29,842 nt of DNA from positions 1 through 29,842 of the forward strand of contig JAEZDL010000202.1 of assembly GCA_023418095.1 (NCBI GenBank), given 5' to 3'. The notes beneath the pieces were generated by a model that was given only the letters and a program-made list of their open reading frames with translations, was not told where the DNA came from and searched no databases. This DNA comes from Bacteroidota bacterium. GTDB lineage: Bacteria; Bacteroidota; Bacteroidia; Flavobacteriales_F; PHOS-HE28. Both the position numbers and the translations under genes were made by a program. Below are positions 15,474-26,400 of this stretch, one piece after another; position 1 is the first letter of the stretch, and each line of letters begins with the position of its first letter.

Positions 15474-18272
15474 TCAAAGGATCCGGTAGGCGACCCCGGC
15501 ACTGATGCCGGTGCCGATACGGTATTGGTTGATCACGGATGGGCCATTGGGGGTTTCCTGTTCGATCCGGTACGTTGCGTCCAGGATGTTGCGGAATGAA
15601 AGATCCGCCTGCCAGCGCGCACCCAATTGAGCGCCGAGCACCAGATCGATCGTATGTACCGGAAGTTCATATTGATCACCAAGTCCGTTGGCCCCGGCGG
15701 CGAACACACGCGGACCGAACACCGAATACACCACTGTGGCGGAAACGTTCCGATCCTTCTTCAGATCATGTGAGTAGTTGAGATCGAAGTTCACGATGTA
15801 CGGTGATGCGCCCTGCAGGGGACGCACGGCATTGGTGAGCACCATGTCCGCTCCCGATCCATCCCCCACGCCATCACCGATGCGCAATTCTGAACGCATC
15901 AGGGTGAAGTTGATCCCTGCCCTCAGATCGTTCCAGATCGAACTGTCCTTTTGAAGGATGGTTCCGATCTCCTTGATCAATTCGAATTCGATCCCCGCCA
16001 CCTCGGCCGAACCCGTGTTGCGGAATGAGAGCAATTGTCCGCTGGACGAGGCGAGTGAAACTTTTTCGATCGGGTCGATGAGCCTTTTCGCGAATACGCC
16101 GATCGCGATCAGATCGCCACCCGTACCAAAACGTTCGTAGCGCAGATCGAAGTTTTGATTCGAACCGTTCTTCAGATCGGGATTGCCCACGTTGCGGGTA
16201 CCCGCAAAATATTCCGTGTATTCGAACGGGGCCATTTCACGAAAGCCGGGGCGGCTGATGGTGCGGCTCGCACTTGCGCGCACGATGCTGCGATCGCTCA
16301 AGGCAAATTTCAAACTTCCGAAAGGCAGAACATCGGTGGTATCGATCCCTGTCACGCGCATCGGCGCGTGGAAGGAGTCGCTCTGACGGCGATGGATAAT
16401 GCGTTGTCCGCCCTGTTCCACGCGCATACCGCCGATCAGTTTCAACCGTTGAAGAATATCGACCTCTGCTGAAACGAAGGCGGCATCGATCCTCTGTTCG
16501 ATCCAATGATCGGCCTCCGGACCGGTGACGTTGTTGATCGCGAGTTGTCCTGCCTGGTAGGCTGCGTCGCTCAGGTAGCTGTCAGGCCGGTCTGGATCGA
16601 TGCCTTCCGGATGTGCGGCGTTCACGCCCTGCAGATCGTAGGAGAAGATGTCATACCCGAGATCCCGATCTTTGCGCTTTATCTGTGCGCCGGCCTGCAG
16701 GCTGAAGATGTTCCGGTAACCTTCGGTGGTCTCCTTTTGAAGGATGCGGTAGCGGATCGAAGTGCGTGCATTCCTTTCCTTCTCCTCCAATTCGCTGTAC
16801 CAGCGGTGGTTCTCCAACCGATCGATGGCATTGAAGCGGAAGATGCCCGTGTTGCGATCGCGCAGGTAGATCAGCTGTCTCCGGTCGGGTTCCGCGCTGC
16901 TGGCCGTACTCAGTCCCAGTCCCCATTCCACCGTAAGCCGGTCTTCGATACCGAAATGATGTTGGCCGTTCAACTGGCGGATCAGCATCATGGTGCGTTT
17001 GGTGGTGAAGCGGCGCGCGTACACTTCATCCTGCTGATCGAAATGATCACCCTGGATGAGGCGATGTTCATCGCTCGCAAGGTCAACACCGAGCAATGTC
17101 GCGGTGATCGAATTCCGTCTTCCGATGCCGAGCGTGGCCGATCCGAGCGCCGATGATCGCGTGCTGATGGTCCAGCTTTCCGTACCGTAGTCCAGCAGCG
17201 CGGTGTTTGCTACGTTGAGCATGCGCCACCTGCCGTAGGTGTAACGCCTTCCGGTGGAATGGTTCGCCGTACCGATGACATCCAGTGTGATGTTGCGGGC
17301 AACGTTCAGCCGCGTGCTTCCGAAGATCCCGAAGTTCAGGTCAGGCGAAGCCGTTTGACCGATCGGATCGAAATTCCGCTGAAAAGGCGGGCGTTCACCG
17401 TTGAGCCTTCCGGGTCCGGACGCGGAGCCTGGGGGCGAACCATCAGGTGCATTGAAGAATGACCACTGCCCATTGCGATCATTGAACGACCGGAATGTCT
17501 TGAAGGTCGTCTGGGAGTTCAATGCGGAGCCGATCCCGATCTTCAGGCTCGATCGGCCGGTCGTGCGCTTGGTGCGGATATCCACGGCGCCGCCGCTCAT
17601 GTCGCCATAGAATTCGGGGGAATACGCTTTCGCGACCGTGATGCTTTCCACGACATCCGAAGGAAAGATGTCGAGCGGCGCCACTTTCATGTCCGGATCG
17701 GGCGAAGCCAGCGGAAGGCCGTTGAGGTAGGCCGAGTTGTAACGATCGCCCAGGCCGCGCACCACGATATGGCGTCCACCGATCGTGCCAACGCCCACCA
17801 CCTTCTGTACACCTTCCGCCACATGCGACGCACCCTTCCGCTTCAGTTCCTGCGCACCGATGGTCTGCACAAGCTGGGTGGATGCCTTTCGTTCCATCAA
17901 CAGAACGGTCTCGCGTTCACGATCCACCGCATGGGTCACTTCGAATTCCTTCAGTGCGATGCTTTGCGCGCGTAACTGAAGATCCACGTTCACCGATCCA
18001 CCGGCGGAAATTTTCACCGCTTGTTCCGCGGGTTCGAAACCCACGAAGCTGGCCTGGAGCACATGATCGCCGGGATCTGCTTCGAAACTGAACCTTCCAT
18101 CAAGATCGGTCGTGGCGCCGATCGATGTGCCTTTGATCACCACGTTAACGAACGGCATCGTTACGAGCTGCCCGGCTTCGGGACCGATCACCGTACCACT
18201 GATCATGCCTTTTTGCGCATGGACCGAAAGAGCTTGAAGCAGGAGAAGGATCAGTATCGGCAGGTGTTTCAT
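15474..18272 (-). CDS. TonB-dependent outer-membrane receptor with carboxypeptidase-regulatory-like N-terminal domain
   Basis: Encodes 932 residues. A signal peptide (about 1-19, ending VHAQ) is followed by a carboxypeptidase-D regulatory-like domain (about 22-105; MISGTVIGPEAG, IGATTDLDGRFSFEADPG). The plug domain follows (about 120-240; VAEGVQKVVGVGTIGGRHIVVRGLGDRYNSAYLNGLPL, SPEFYGDMSGGAVDIRTK). A 22-strand-type barrel fills the rest and ends GISAGVAYRIL. The absence of a SusD homologue, and the VRGLGDRY plug signature, separate it from classic SusC glycan importers. It would import a substrate across the outer membrane using TonB energy, with the adjacent beta-structured lipoprotein as a possible surface partner. 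The substrate is unknown. CAAAGCTC on the plus strand (18295-18302, minus-strand GAGCTTTG) is a one-mismatch -7 box 22 nt before the start. Confidence 0.93.
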   Translation of the reverse strand: MKHLPILILLLLQALSVHAQKGMISGTVIGPEAGQLVTMPFVNVVIKGTSIGATTDLDGRFSFEADPGDHVLQASFVGFEPAEQAVKISAGGSVNVDLQLRAQSIALKEFEVTHAVDRERETVLLMERKASTQLVQTIGAQELKRKGASHVAEGVQKVVGVGTIGGRHIVVRGLGDRYNSAYLNGLPLASPDPDMKVAPLDIFPSDVVESITVAKAYSPEFYGDMSGGAVDIRTKRTTGRSSLKIGIGSALNSQTTFKTFRSFNDRNGQWSFFNAPDGSPPGSASGPGRLNGERPPFQRNFDPIGQTASPDLNFGIFGSTRLNVARNITLDVIGTANHSTGRRYTYGRWRMLNVANTALLDYGTESWTISTRSSALGSATLGIGRRNSITATLLGVDLASDEHRLIQGDHFDQQDEVYARRFTTKRTMMLIRQLNGQHHFGIEDRLTVEWGLGLSTASSAEPDRRQLIYLRDRNTGIFRFNAIDRLENHRWYSELEEKERNARTSIRYRILQKETTEGYRNIFSLQAGAQIKRKDRDLGYDIFSYDLQGVNAAHPEGIDPDRPDSYLSDAAYQAGQLAINNVTGPEADHWIEQRIDAAFVSAEVDILQRLKLIGGMRVEQGGQRIIHRRQSDSFHAPMRVTGIDTTDVLPFGSLKFALSDRSIVRASASRTISRPGFREMAPFEYTEYFAGTRNVGNPDLKNGSNQNFDLRYERFGTGGDLIAIGVFAKRLIDPIEKVSLASSSGQLLSFRNTGSAEVAGIEFELIKEIGTILQKDSSIWNDLRAGINFTLMRSELRIGDGVGDGSGADMVLTNAVRPLQGASPYIVNFDLNYSHDLKKDRNVSATVVYSVFGPRVFAAGANGLGDQYELPVHTIDLVLGAQLGARWQADLSFRNILDATYRIEQETPNGPSVINQYRIGTGISAGVAYRIL

Positions 18273-18328
18273 GAGGTCATGGAGGATCGCAGGGCAAAGC
18301 TCCCGTTGACTTCTTGCGTGCTTCTTTT

Positions 18329-18390
18329 CGATCGGTTAAGGATGTGTTATGGATCGCTGTGGTGATGTTAGATCCGCGTTAAACCGATCG
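18329..18390. repeat. Inverted repeat in the divergent TonB receptor / adhesin intergenic region
   Basis: CGATCGGTTAA (18329-18339) and TTAAACCGATCG (18379-18390) are inverted copies differing by one inserted A, 39 bp apart, inside the 230-bp gap between two divergent genes. Placement suits an operator, but CGATCG is abundant in this genome so chance is a real alternative. The remainder of the gap shows no other recognisable element. Confidence 0.3.
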
Positions 18391-18502
18391 CTCAACAGAA
18401 CCCTGTGTGAAAATGGATCGGCCGTTCCGGCAGGCGAACATCGCCGCTTCTACCTTCGGCGTGGCCGGATCTGTAGCCGGTGCTGTGGCGTAATTTCAAT
18501 TC

Positions 18503-19495
18503 ATGTTCAGATCTCTTTTCGCACTGATCATGCTACTGCAGGTGCTGGCCACGGCGGCACAACCCACCAACGTGGATTGCGCCGCCGCCGCCCAATTGTG
18601 CGCACAGCAATCCATGTCCGGCAACAATTCCGGTGTAGTGAATTCGATCCCCAATCAATGCCAGCCCACAGATCACATGCTGTGGTATTCCTTCACAACG
18701 AACAGTGTGGGCGGATCGGTCTCGGTGGAAGTTTCGGGGATCGACTGCCCTGCCATTGCCGGTGTGGGCGATGAACTTTCCGCGGTTATACTTGCCGGTG
18801 ACGGCACCTGCGATCCCGCGCAATTCACCGTGGTGGATAACTGCCAGTTCGGTGGCAATGCGATAACGATCACCGCTGGAGCGCTCGCGCCCGAAACAAC
18901 TTACTGGATCGTGGTGGCGGGTGAGACCGGTGCAAGCGGATCGGCGCAATGCGATTTCCAGATCGAGGTGGGCGGACCGGGAGCCGATGTGCTTGGAGTG
19001 GACATCCTGGTGAGCGATGATGTACAGATCGGTGTGAACGAGAGCACACAACTGAACGTGGAGGGTGGCACCGATCCAGTGTGGTCACCAGCCTCGGGAC
19101 TGAGCGATGTGAACATCAGCGATCCGATCGCATCGCCGGTGAGCACCACCACATATACGGTGTCCATTACAGATGGGAACGGCTGCGTGCATACCGACCA
19201 GGTGAATGTGGAGGTGATCCGACGGATCTTACCACCGAACACGTTCACTCCGAACGGTGATGGGATAAATGATCTATGGCTGATCCCCGGGATCGACGAT
19301 TATCCCGGGGCCGAGGTGCTCATATTCGATCGGTGGGGCCAGCGGATCTACAACAGCACGGGTTATCGTGAGCCATGGGATGGTACCGCGGATGGCGCGC
19401 GGTTGCCGGACGCGACGTATTACTACCACATCCAGTTGAACCAGCTCGAGGGGCAGTCGCCGCCTTACACGGGCTTCATCTCCATAGTGCGATGA
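18503..19495 (+). CDS. Secreted protein with T9SS type B (gliding-motility-associated) sorting domain
   Basis: Encodes 330 residues. A signal peptide (about 1-19, LIMLLQVLATAAQ) is followed by a Cys-containing beta-sandwich region (about 20-155; CAAAAQLCAQQSM, HMLWYSFTTNSVGG, TYWIVVAGETG), which looks like the adhesion-type prepeptidase domains in other T9SS proteins. A short PKD/Ig-like stretch follows (GTDPVWSPASGLSDVNISDPIASP, with SPVSTTTYTVSITDGNGC). The last about 85 residues (NTFTPNGDGINDLWLI, RWGQRIYNSTGY, PWDGTADGARLPDATYYYHIQL) are the type B sorting domain, nearly matching that of the giant adhesin downstream. It is the first gene of the plus-strand adhesin group and overlaps the PorP gene by 4 bp (ATGA). 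Confidence 0.92.
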   Translation: MFRSLFALIMLLQVLATAAQPTNVDCAAAAQLCAQQSMSGNNSGVVNSIPNQCQPTDHMLWYSFTTNSVGGSVSVEVSGIDCPAIAGVGDELSAVILAGDGTCDPAQFTVVDNCQFGGNAITITAGALAPETTYWIVVAGETGASGSAQCDFQIEVGGPGADVLGVDILVSDDVQIGVNESTQLNVEGGTDPVWSPASGLSDVNISDPIASPVSTTTYTVSITDGNGCVHTDQVNVEVIRRILPPNTFTPNGDGINDLWLIPGIDDYPGAEVLIFDRWGQRIYNSTGYREPWDGTADGARLPDATYYYHIQLNQLEGQSPPYTGFISIVR

Positions 19496-20433
19496 GGTGG
19501 CTGGTCACCTTCACCTTGATCGCCTTGTGCATGGCCGATATGCGTGCGCAGCAGCTTACGCAGTACACGCAATACGTGTTCAATCATTTCAGTGTGAATC
19601 CCGCTGTGGCAGGCAGTAAGGAGTGCCTGGATGTGCGATTGGGCGTGCGCCAGCAATGGATGAATTTCGAAGGTGCGCCGCGCACAGGCTGGGCAAGTTT
19701 GCACGGCATGATCGGATCGAAGCGCCGGCCTTACATGTCCAACCGCCACGGCATCGGTGCCTTCGCCGAAGCGGACAATGCAGGCAACTGGGGCTATTCC
19801 CGTTTCCTGCTCGCCTACGCCTACCACATCCAGGTGATGGAGGATACGTACCTCGCGTTCGGTGCATTCGCCGGCGTGCAGCAGATGAAGTTCGATGTGG
19901 GCAATGTGATCGCCACGGAGTTCAACGATCCCGCGCTGGATTCAAGGTCCTCGGTATTGATCGTGCCGGATATCACACCGGGCATCTGGTGGTACAACCG
20001 CAACGCATGGGCGGGTCTTTCACTTCACAACGCATTGGGCAACCGCATGGAAGGGATCGGCCAGGAGGCCAGATTGTCGCGGCATTTCATGATCAGCGGT
20101 GGCTATCGTTACAAGTTCGGGCCGAAGATGGTGGTGATCCCGAGCACGCTGATCAAGAAGTCCGGCGGATCACCGCTCGCCATGGATGTGAACGCCATGG
20201 CGGAATGGAACCGCACGCTCGCGCTCGGCGTGGGATTGCGTGGCGGTGATGCATTCACATTGCTGATGCGGATCACGCTCCTGAAGTACATACAGGTGGG
20301 ATACAGTTATGATATCACCACTTCGAAACTGCGGCTTTCCAGCGCGAACACACATGAGTTCGTTCTGGGGATCACGCCTTGTGGAAGAGAGGATGGAGGC
20401 AGAAGAATGATCAGTTGTCCGGCATTCGAATAG
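19492..20433 (+). CDS. PorP/SprF-family type IX secretion outer-membrane protein
   Basis: Encodes 313 residues from the ATG at 19492, which overlaps the previous stop as ATGA. The signal peptide ends near MRAQQ. The opening QLTQYTQYVFNHFSVNPAVAGSKECLDVRLGVRQQWMNFEGAPRT is the standard PorP/SprF signature, followed by barrel strands (GIGAFAEADNAGNWGYSRFLLAYAYHI, YLAFGAFAGVQQMKF, WAGLSLHNALG, FMISGGYRYKFG, ALGVGLRGGDAF, YIQVGYSYDITTSKL, THEFVLGI). PorP/SprF proteins sit in the outer membrane; SprF is needed for secretion of the type B substrate SprB in Flavobacterium johnsoniae. Its place between two type B substrates suggests that it serves them. The short Arg-rich tail after the last strand is unusual. 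Confidence 0.95.
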   Translation: MRWLVTFTLIALCMADMRAQQLTQYTQYVFNHFSVNPAVAGSKECLDVRLGVRQQWMNFEGAPRTGWASLHGMIGSKRRPYMSNRHGIGAFAEADNAGNWGYSRFLLAYAYHIQVMEDTYLAFGAFAGVQQMKFDVGNVIATEFNDPALDSRSSVLIVPDITPGIWWYNRNAWAGLSLHNALGNRMEGIGQEARLSRHFMISGGYRYKFGPKMVVIPSTLIKKSGGSPLAMDVNAMAEWNRTLALGVGLRGGDAFTLLMRITLLKYIQVGYSYDITTSKLRLSSANTHEFVLGITPCGREDGGRRMISCPAFE

Positions 20434-20447
20434 AACGCACGAACCAA

Positions 20448-23400
20448 ATGCAAATGACCTTCCTGCTCAGGCCGATCGTGGCGCTGCTCCTTGCCGGGGC
20501 ATGTTCCGTGGCGATCGCGCAGAACAAGTATTGGATCGGTGGTGATGGGAATTGGGCGGATCGCACGAATTGGAGCCTTTCTGAAGATGGTCCCGGCGGT
20601 GCTGCGATCCCACGCGCGGGTGAGGATGTGATCATCCATCCATCGCAGGATATTTCGATCGTTGTAACTGATGTCGCGTGGTGCAGGGATCTTTCGATCG
20701 ATGCATCGATCGCTGCGGTCACGATCGCCGGTGGCGGGGAATTCAACATCGGTGGATCCTGGCTAATGAACGGCACCGTCACCTGGTCCCATTCCGGGGA
20801 GAAAAGATTGATCGCGCGCCAGGGCGGACACGAGATCGACCTGCGAGGTACGCTCGTGAGCGGCAACGTTTCGTTCGATGGTGATGCCAGCTGGTCGGTG
20901 CTGAGCGATCTGGTGATCGGTTCGGAACTGCAACTGAAGAAAGGAACGTTGATCGGCAACGCGAGTTCCATCAAGGCGCAGGAGCTTCACTTCAGTGGCG
21001 ATGGTGCGAAAAGGTTGATCGCGAACGATGGTGCGGTTCAGCTTTCCCAACGTCCCGCGCAGCAACACTTGAACGAATTCGTTGAGCCTGGTAATTCCGC
21101 ATTGATCATCGATGGCGATCTGGACGACTGGAGGATCCCCAACGCGGCGGAAGCCGGTTCGCGCGACATGAACGTGTGCGGTACCGGCCCGGGCCAGACA
21201 CCCTTCATCATCAACGCCACGCTTGTGAGCAACTACAATGGTTTTGGGGTCACTTGCCGCGGTGTATGCAACGGTTCGGTCACGGTGAGCGTTAGCGGCG
21301 GCATCGGCCCGTTCACGTACCAATGGCTGAACAGCGGGCCGCCATCGGCGACATGGAATTCCGCCTGCGGTGGTCCGCAGATCGTGATCGTTACCGATCT
21401 GGGCCAGGGCATTTCGTGCCCCGCTTCGGTGAACGTTTCGGAACCGGCACCGCTCGGTGTGATCTTCTTCGGGCAGGGTACGCCGCCCACATGCGCCGAC
21501 GTTTGCAATGGAAGCCGCACTGCGCTTGCCGTGGGCGGAGTTTCGCCGCATACGTACGATTGGAACAACGGCGCCGGAACGAATTCGGCCTTCTTCGAAC
21601 TATGTGCGGGCTTGAACACGTTGCTGATCACCGATGCGAACGCATGTACGTTCGATACATCGTTCTTCTTCAACATACAGCCGATCATTCCCAACATCAC
21701 TTTCAGTGGCGCGAGCTGTTACAACGTATGTGATGGAACGGCGGAAGTGGCACCGACAGGAGGGACCGGTTCCTATAATTATGCATGGACACCGGCGCCA
21801 GCGACAGGGCAGGGGACCAGTAGTGTCGGCGGATTGTGTGCAGGGAACTGGAGCGTGACGATCGCCGATGGGAACGGCTGTGATACCACCATCGCCTTCG
21901 TGATCGATGAACCACCACCGATCGAGGCCTCGGTGATCTCCGCTGATGCGACCTGTGCCGCTTCCTGCGATGGTTCCGCTTCGATCGTCATGTCCGGTCC
22001 GGGACCGTTCTCATTCGCGTGGGATCCCGAGCCGGGATCGGGCCAGGGCACTAACGCCGCGACCGGATTATGTGAAGGCTCCTACACGATACTGATCACC
22101 GATGGAACTACGGGTTGCGATACGTTGATATCCGTGGTGATCGACGCGCCGGATCCGATCGCTGTGCAACCGCAGATCGTGAGCGCGTCCTGCTCCAATT
22201 CATGTGACGGATCGATAACCTTGGCCGTTGGCGGAGGAACGCCGGCATACACGTATCTATGGGATCCGGCCCCGCCGATCGGCCAAGGCACCGGTGCGGT
22301 AAGCGGATTGTGCGCCGGCGCATGGGAGGTCTTGATCACCGATGCCGCTGGTTGCGATACCTCCATCGTGTTCAACATCGACGCGCCTCCACCACTGGAT
22401 CCAGGCTTTTCTTCGACCGATATCAATTGCGCAGGCGATTGCGATGGTACGGCGAATGCTTCACCCGTGGGTGGCACCGCGCCCTACACTTTCCTGTGGA
22501 CACCCGCTCCACCGATCGGTCAGGGCACTGCACAGGCGGAAGGGCTTTGCGCCGGATCATACGACCTGCTGATAACTGACGCGAACGGCTGCGATACGCT
22601 GGCGACCTTCACCATCGTGGAGCCCGATCCGTTGATCGTTACGGCATTGAGTGGAGATGTCACCTGTAGCGGTGCGTGTGATGGATCGGTGGATCTTGTG
22701 GTGAGCGGCGGCGTCGCGGGCTATTCGTTCAATTGGTCGCCCGAACCCGCGATCGGCCAGGGCAGCGGATCGGTCTCAGGCCTCTGTGCCGGTAGCTGGA
22801 ACGTGGTGGTGACCGACGCGAACGGCTGCACATTCCCCCTGGATGTGGTGATCGATGATGCGGCGCCGCTCGTGGTGGATCTGCAATCCGATCCCGCAAG
22901 TTGCCCCGGCATTTGTGATGGTTCGGCCACTGCGGTCGTGAGTGGCGGCACGGCACCATATACCTATGCATGGGCCCCAGAGCCGGGGGCAGGCCAGGGT
23001 TCGGCCAACGCGACAGGACTATGTCCGCAGGACCTTACGCTGACCATCACCGATGCGCTCGGATGTGACACCACGATCTCTTTCACCATCGATGCTCCCG
23101 TGCCGATCGATGCGGGCGCGACCTTGAGCGATCTGCTGTGCGCCGATCAATGCACGGGTTCCATCGCACTTTCACCAACCGGAGGCAATGGAACGTACAC
23201 ATATGCGTGGTCGCCAGTTCCGCCTGCAGGTGCAGGTACTGCCACCGTTTCGGGTCTTTGCGCTGGAGCATGGAACGTGACGATCTCATCTGGAGCCTGT
23301 GATAGCACGTTCACGTTCGAGATCCTTGCACCGGAGGTGCTCGCCGCCGACCTGATGATCACACCCGCCACGTGCGCTGGCGAATGCGTTGGGACCGTTG

Positions 23401-26400
23401 ATGTGACCGCCTCCGGTGGAACAGCTCCCTATTCCTATACATGGTCACCCGCACCTGGCGCGGGCCAGGGAACGCCATCCGCTTCAGGTCTTTGTCCCGG
23501 CAATTATTCCCTGTTGATCGCGGATGCGGCAGGATGTGATACCACGATCGCGATCGTGGTGGACGGCCCGGATCCGATCACCGCGCAATTCGATCTGGTA
23601 TCGCCTACATGTACCGGGCTGTGTGACGGATCTGCGACCATCACTATCGCCGGTGGAACATTGCCGTATTCGATCGCATGGGGGCCGGGGACGATCAATG
23701 GTGATGGAACGGAGACCGCAACGGACCTGTGCAGTGGATCATACACCGTGACCGTGACGGATGCTTCGGGCTGTATCGCGGATCTCACCTTCGATCTGAG
23801 CGAACCGCCAGGCATTGATGTGGCCGCGATCTTCAATGAGCCGTCGTGCGCTTCTTCCTGCGATGGTACGATCACGACTACAGCGTCCGGTGGACAGGCC
23901 CCGTATACTTACGTATGGTCGCCAGTGCCGCCTGTTGGCCAGGGATCGCCAGCCGTAGCCGGACTTTGTGCCGGTACCTGGAGCGTAATGGTCTCAGATG
24001 CGCTCGGGTGCGATACGTTGATCACATTCGATCTGATGGCGCCGGATCCGATCACGCCGAACGGCGCTTCAACGAATGAAACCTGCAATGGTCCGTGCGA
24101 TGGATCGGCCTCAGTGGCACCGACAGGTGGTGTCGCACCGTATTCATACATCTGGGCTCCTGTTCCTCCTTCAGGCCAGGGAACACCTTCGGCCACCGGA
24201 CTTTGTCCGGGTCAATGGTCCGTTTCGATCACCGATTCCGGAGGTTGTGATACGACCGTGGTCTTCGATATATTGGACCAACAGGCATTGGGGATCGATC
24301 TTGTCACGACCCCACCGGTTTGCAACGATGGATGTGATGGATCGGCAACGGTGACCGTTACCAACGGAATCGAACCGTACTCATATATCTGGTTCCCAGA
24401 GCCTGCGAATGGCCAATCAACGGCCGCGGCTACGGGACTTTGCGCAGGAGCATGGCAGGTACAGGTTTCAGATGCGTTGGGATGTGACACATTGATCAGC
24501 TTCAACCTTGCTGGACCACAGCCTTTGGACATCGATCTGGTCGTTAACGATGAAAGTTGCACAGGCCCTTGCACCGGCAGTGCTTCCGTAGCGATCGCTG
24601 GCGGCACAGGGTCCCATACGATCATCTGGTCACCGGATCCGATCAATGGTCAGGGAACGAACGCCGTTACCGATCTCTGTGCCGGCACGGCATATTCGGT
24701 GCAGGTGATCGATGGCAATGGCTGTGATAACACGATCGCGTTCATCATCGATCCGAACATCACGATCCAATCAGGGCTAAGCGCGACTTCGGCTTCCTGC
24801 TCGAACACATGCGATGGATCCGCCACAGCAGCGCCCTCCGGCGGTGTAGCGCCTTATTCCTATATCTGGTCGCCCGCGCCAGCGGCCGGACAGGGCACTG
24901 CTGCCGCAACGGGTTTCTGTGCAGGGTCCGTTTCAGTGCAGATCACCGATGCGGCGGGTTGTGTGGTGGTGGATAGTTTGGAGATAACGGCTCCCGATCC
25001 GATCAGTGACAATGCGGTGGTGACCGATGCGCTGTGCCATGGTTTCTGCGATGGAAGCATCGTGGTGGCGCCATCCGGTGGTGTTCCTCCTTACCAGGTG
25101 TTCTGGTCACCGGTCCCACCGGAAGGGCAGGGCTCTTTGATCGCGACCGGGCTTTGCATGGGGAATTACCTGGTGCAGGTGATCGATGCCAATGGTTGCG
25201 ATGTGATCTTCTCCCACGATGTTTTCAAACCGAATGAGATCGAACTCACGCTCAACACCACGCCGAGCGAATGCCAGCAATGCATCGGCTCCGCGTCGGT
25301 GAGCATCATTGGCGGTGTGCCCGGGTATTCCATCGAATGGGTCGATCCGGCAGGGAACATCGTGAGCACTGCAGACTCCGCTGCCAACCTGTGCGCAGGC
25401 CTGTACGTGATAAATGTTACGGATGCGAACGGTTGCAGGGTATCCCAGGCCGTACCGATCATCGACCCCAATGCGGAGGATGTTTCTGCCGTGAACGGCA
25501 TTACTTCATGTCCGGGGATCTGTGATGGTACCGCGGCCATCAATTTCACCTGCAGCGATCCGCCATGTACCATCGCATGGAGCGACTCGGCAGGCACCGA
25601 TCTGGGCATTTCGTTGGATACGGTCACCGGGCTTTGCGATGGTGCATACTTCGCAGTGGTGACGAATGCATCGGGCTGTGTTGCGATCGAGCAGGTGAAT
25701 GTGGTTGATCCTTCGAGCCTGGTCGCCACCGTAAGCACTACTGCGGAAAGTTGTCCATTCGTTTGTGATGCATCGGCAAGCATTGCGGTAAGCGGAGGCG
25801 ATCCGCCGTTCATCTTCACCTGGGATCCTGCGCCTGGATCAGGCCAGGGTTCGAACATCGTTTCCGGGCTTTGCGCGGGCGATTACACGGTGCAGATCCT
25901 CGATGCGGCCGGATGCATCACCGAGCTCCCGATCTCGATCGGTGCGCCGGATCCGATCGTGACCGACCCGCTGATCACCGGTGTTTCCTGCGTCGGCGAT
26001 TGTGATGGATCGATCGCGCCCCAGGTTTCCGGCGGTGAGGCACCATATGCGTATAGCTGGTCGCCGCCGCTACCTACCGGACCAGGAGGTGAAGTCACAG
26101 GTCTGTGTACCGGAACATATGCCTTGACGGTGTTGGACGCGAACGGCTGTTCGATCCAGGAGGTGTTCACCATCGATCCGATCCAGATCCTGCAATTGAG
26201 CGCTTCGGTTACTGCGAGCACTTGTCCCGATTGTGATGGAACGGCTGCGGTGGTCGTCTCCGGTGGAAGCGCTCCTTTCAGCATCGAATGGTCCCAACAG
26301 AATTCCGTGGTGGGAACGGGCGAGTCGCTTACCGGCCTGTGCGGCGGTCTATACGTGGTGCAGGTGTCCGATACGAACGGCTGCACAGCGCAACTCAGCG

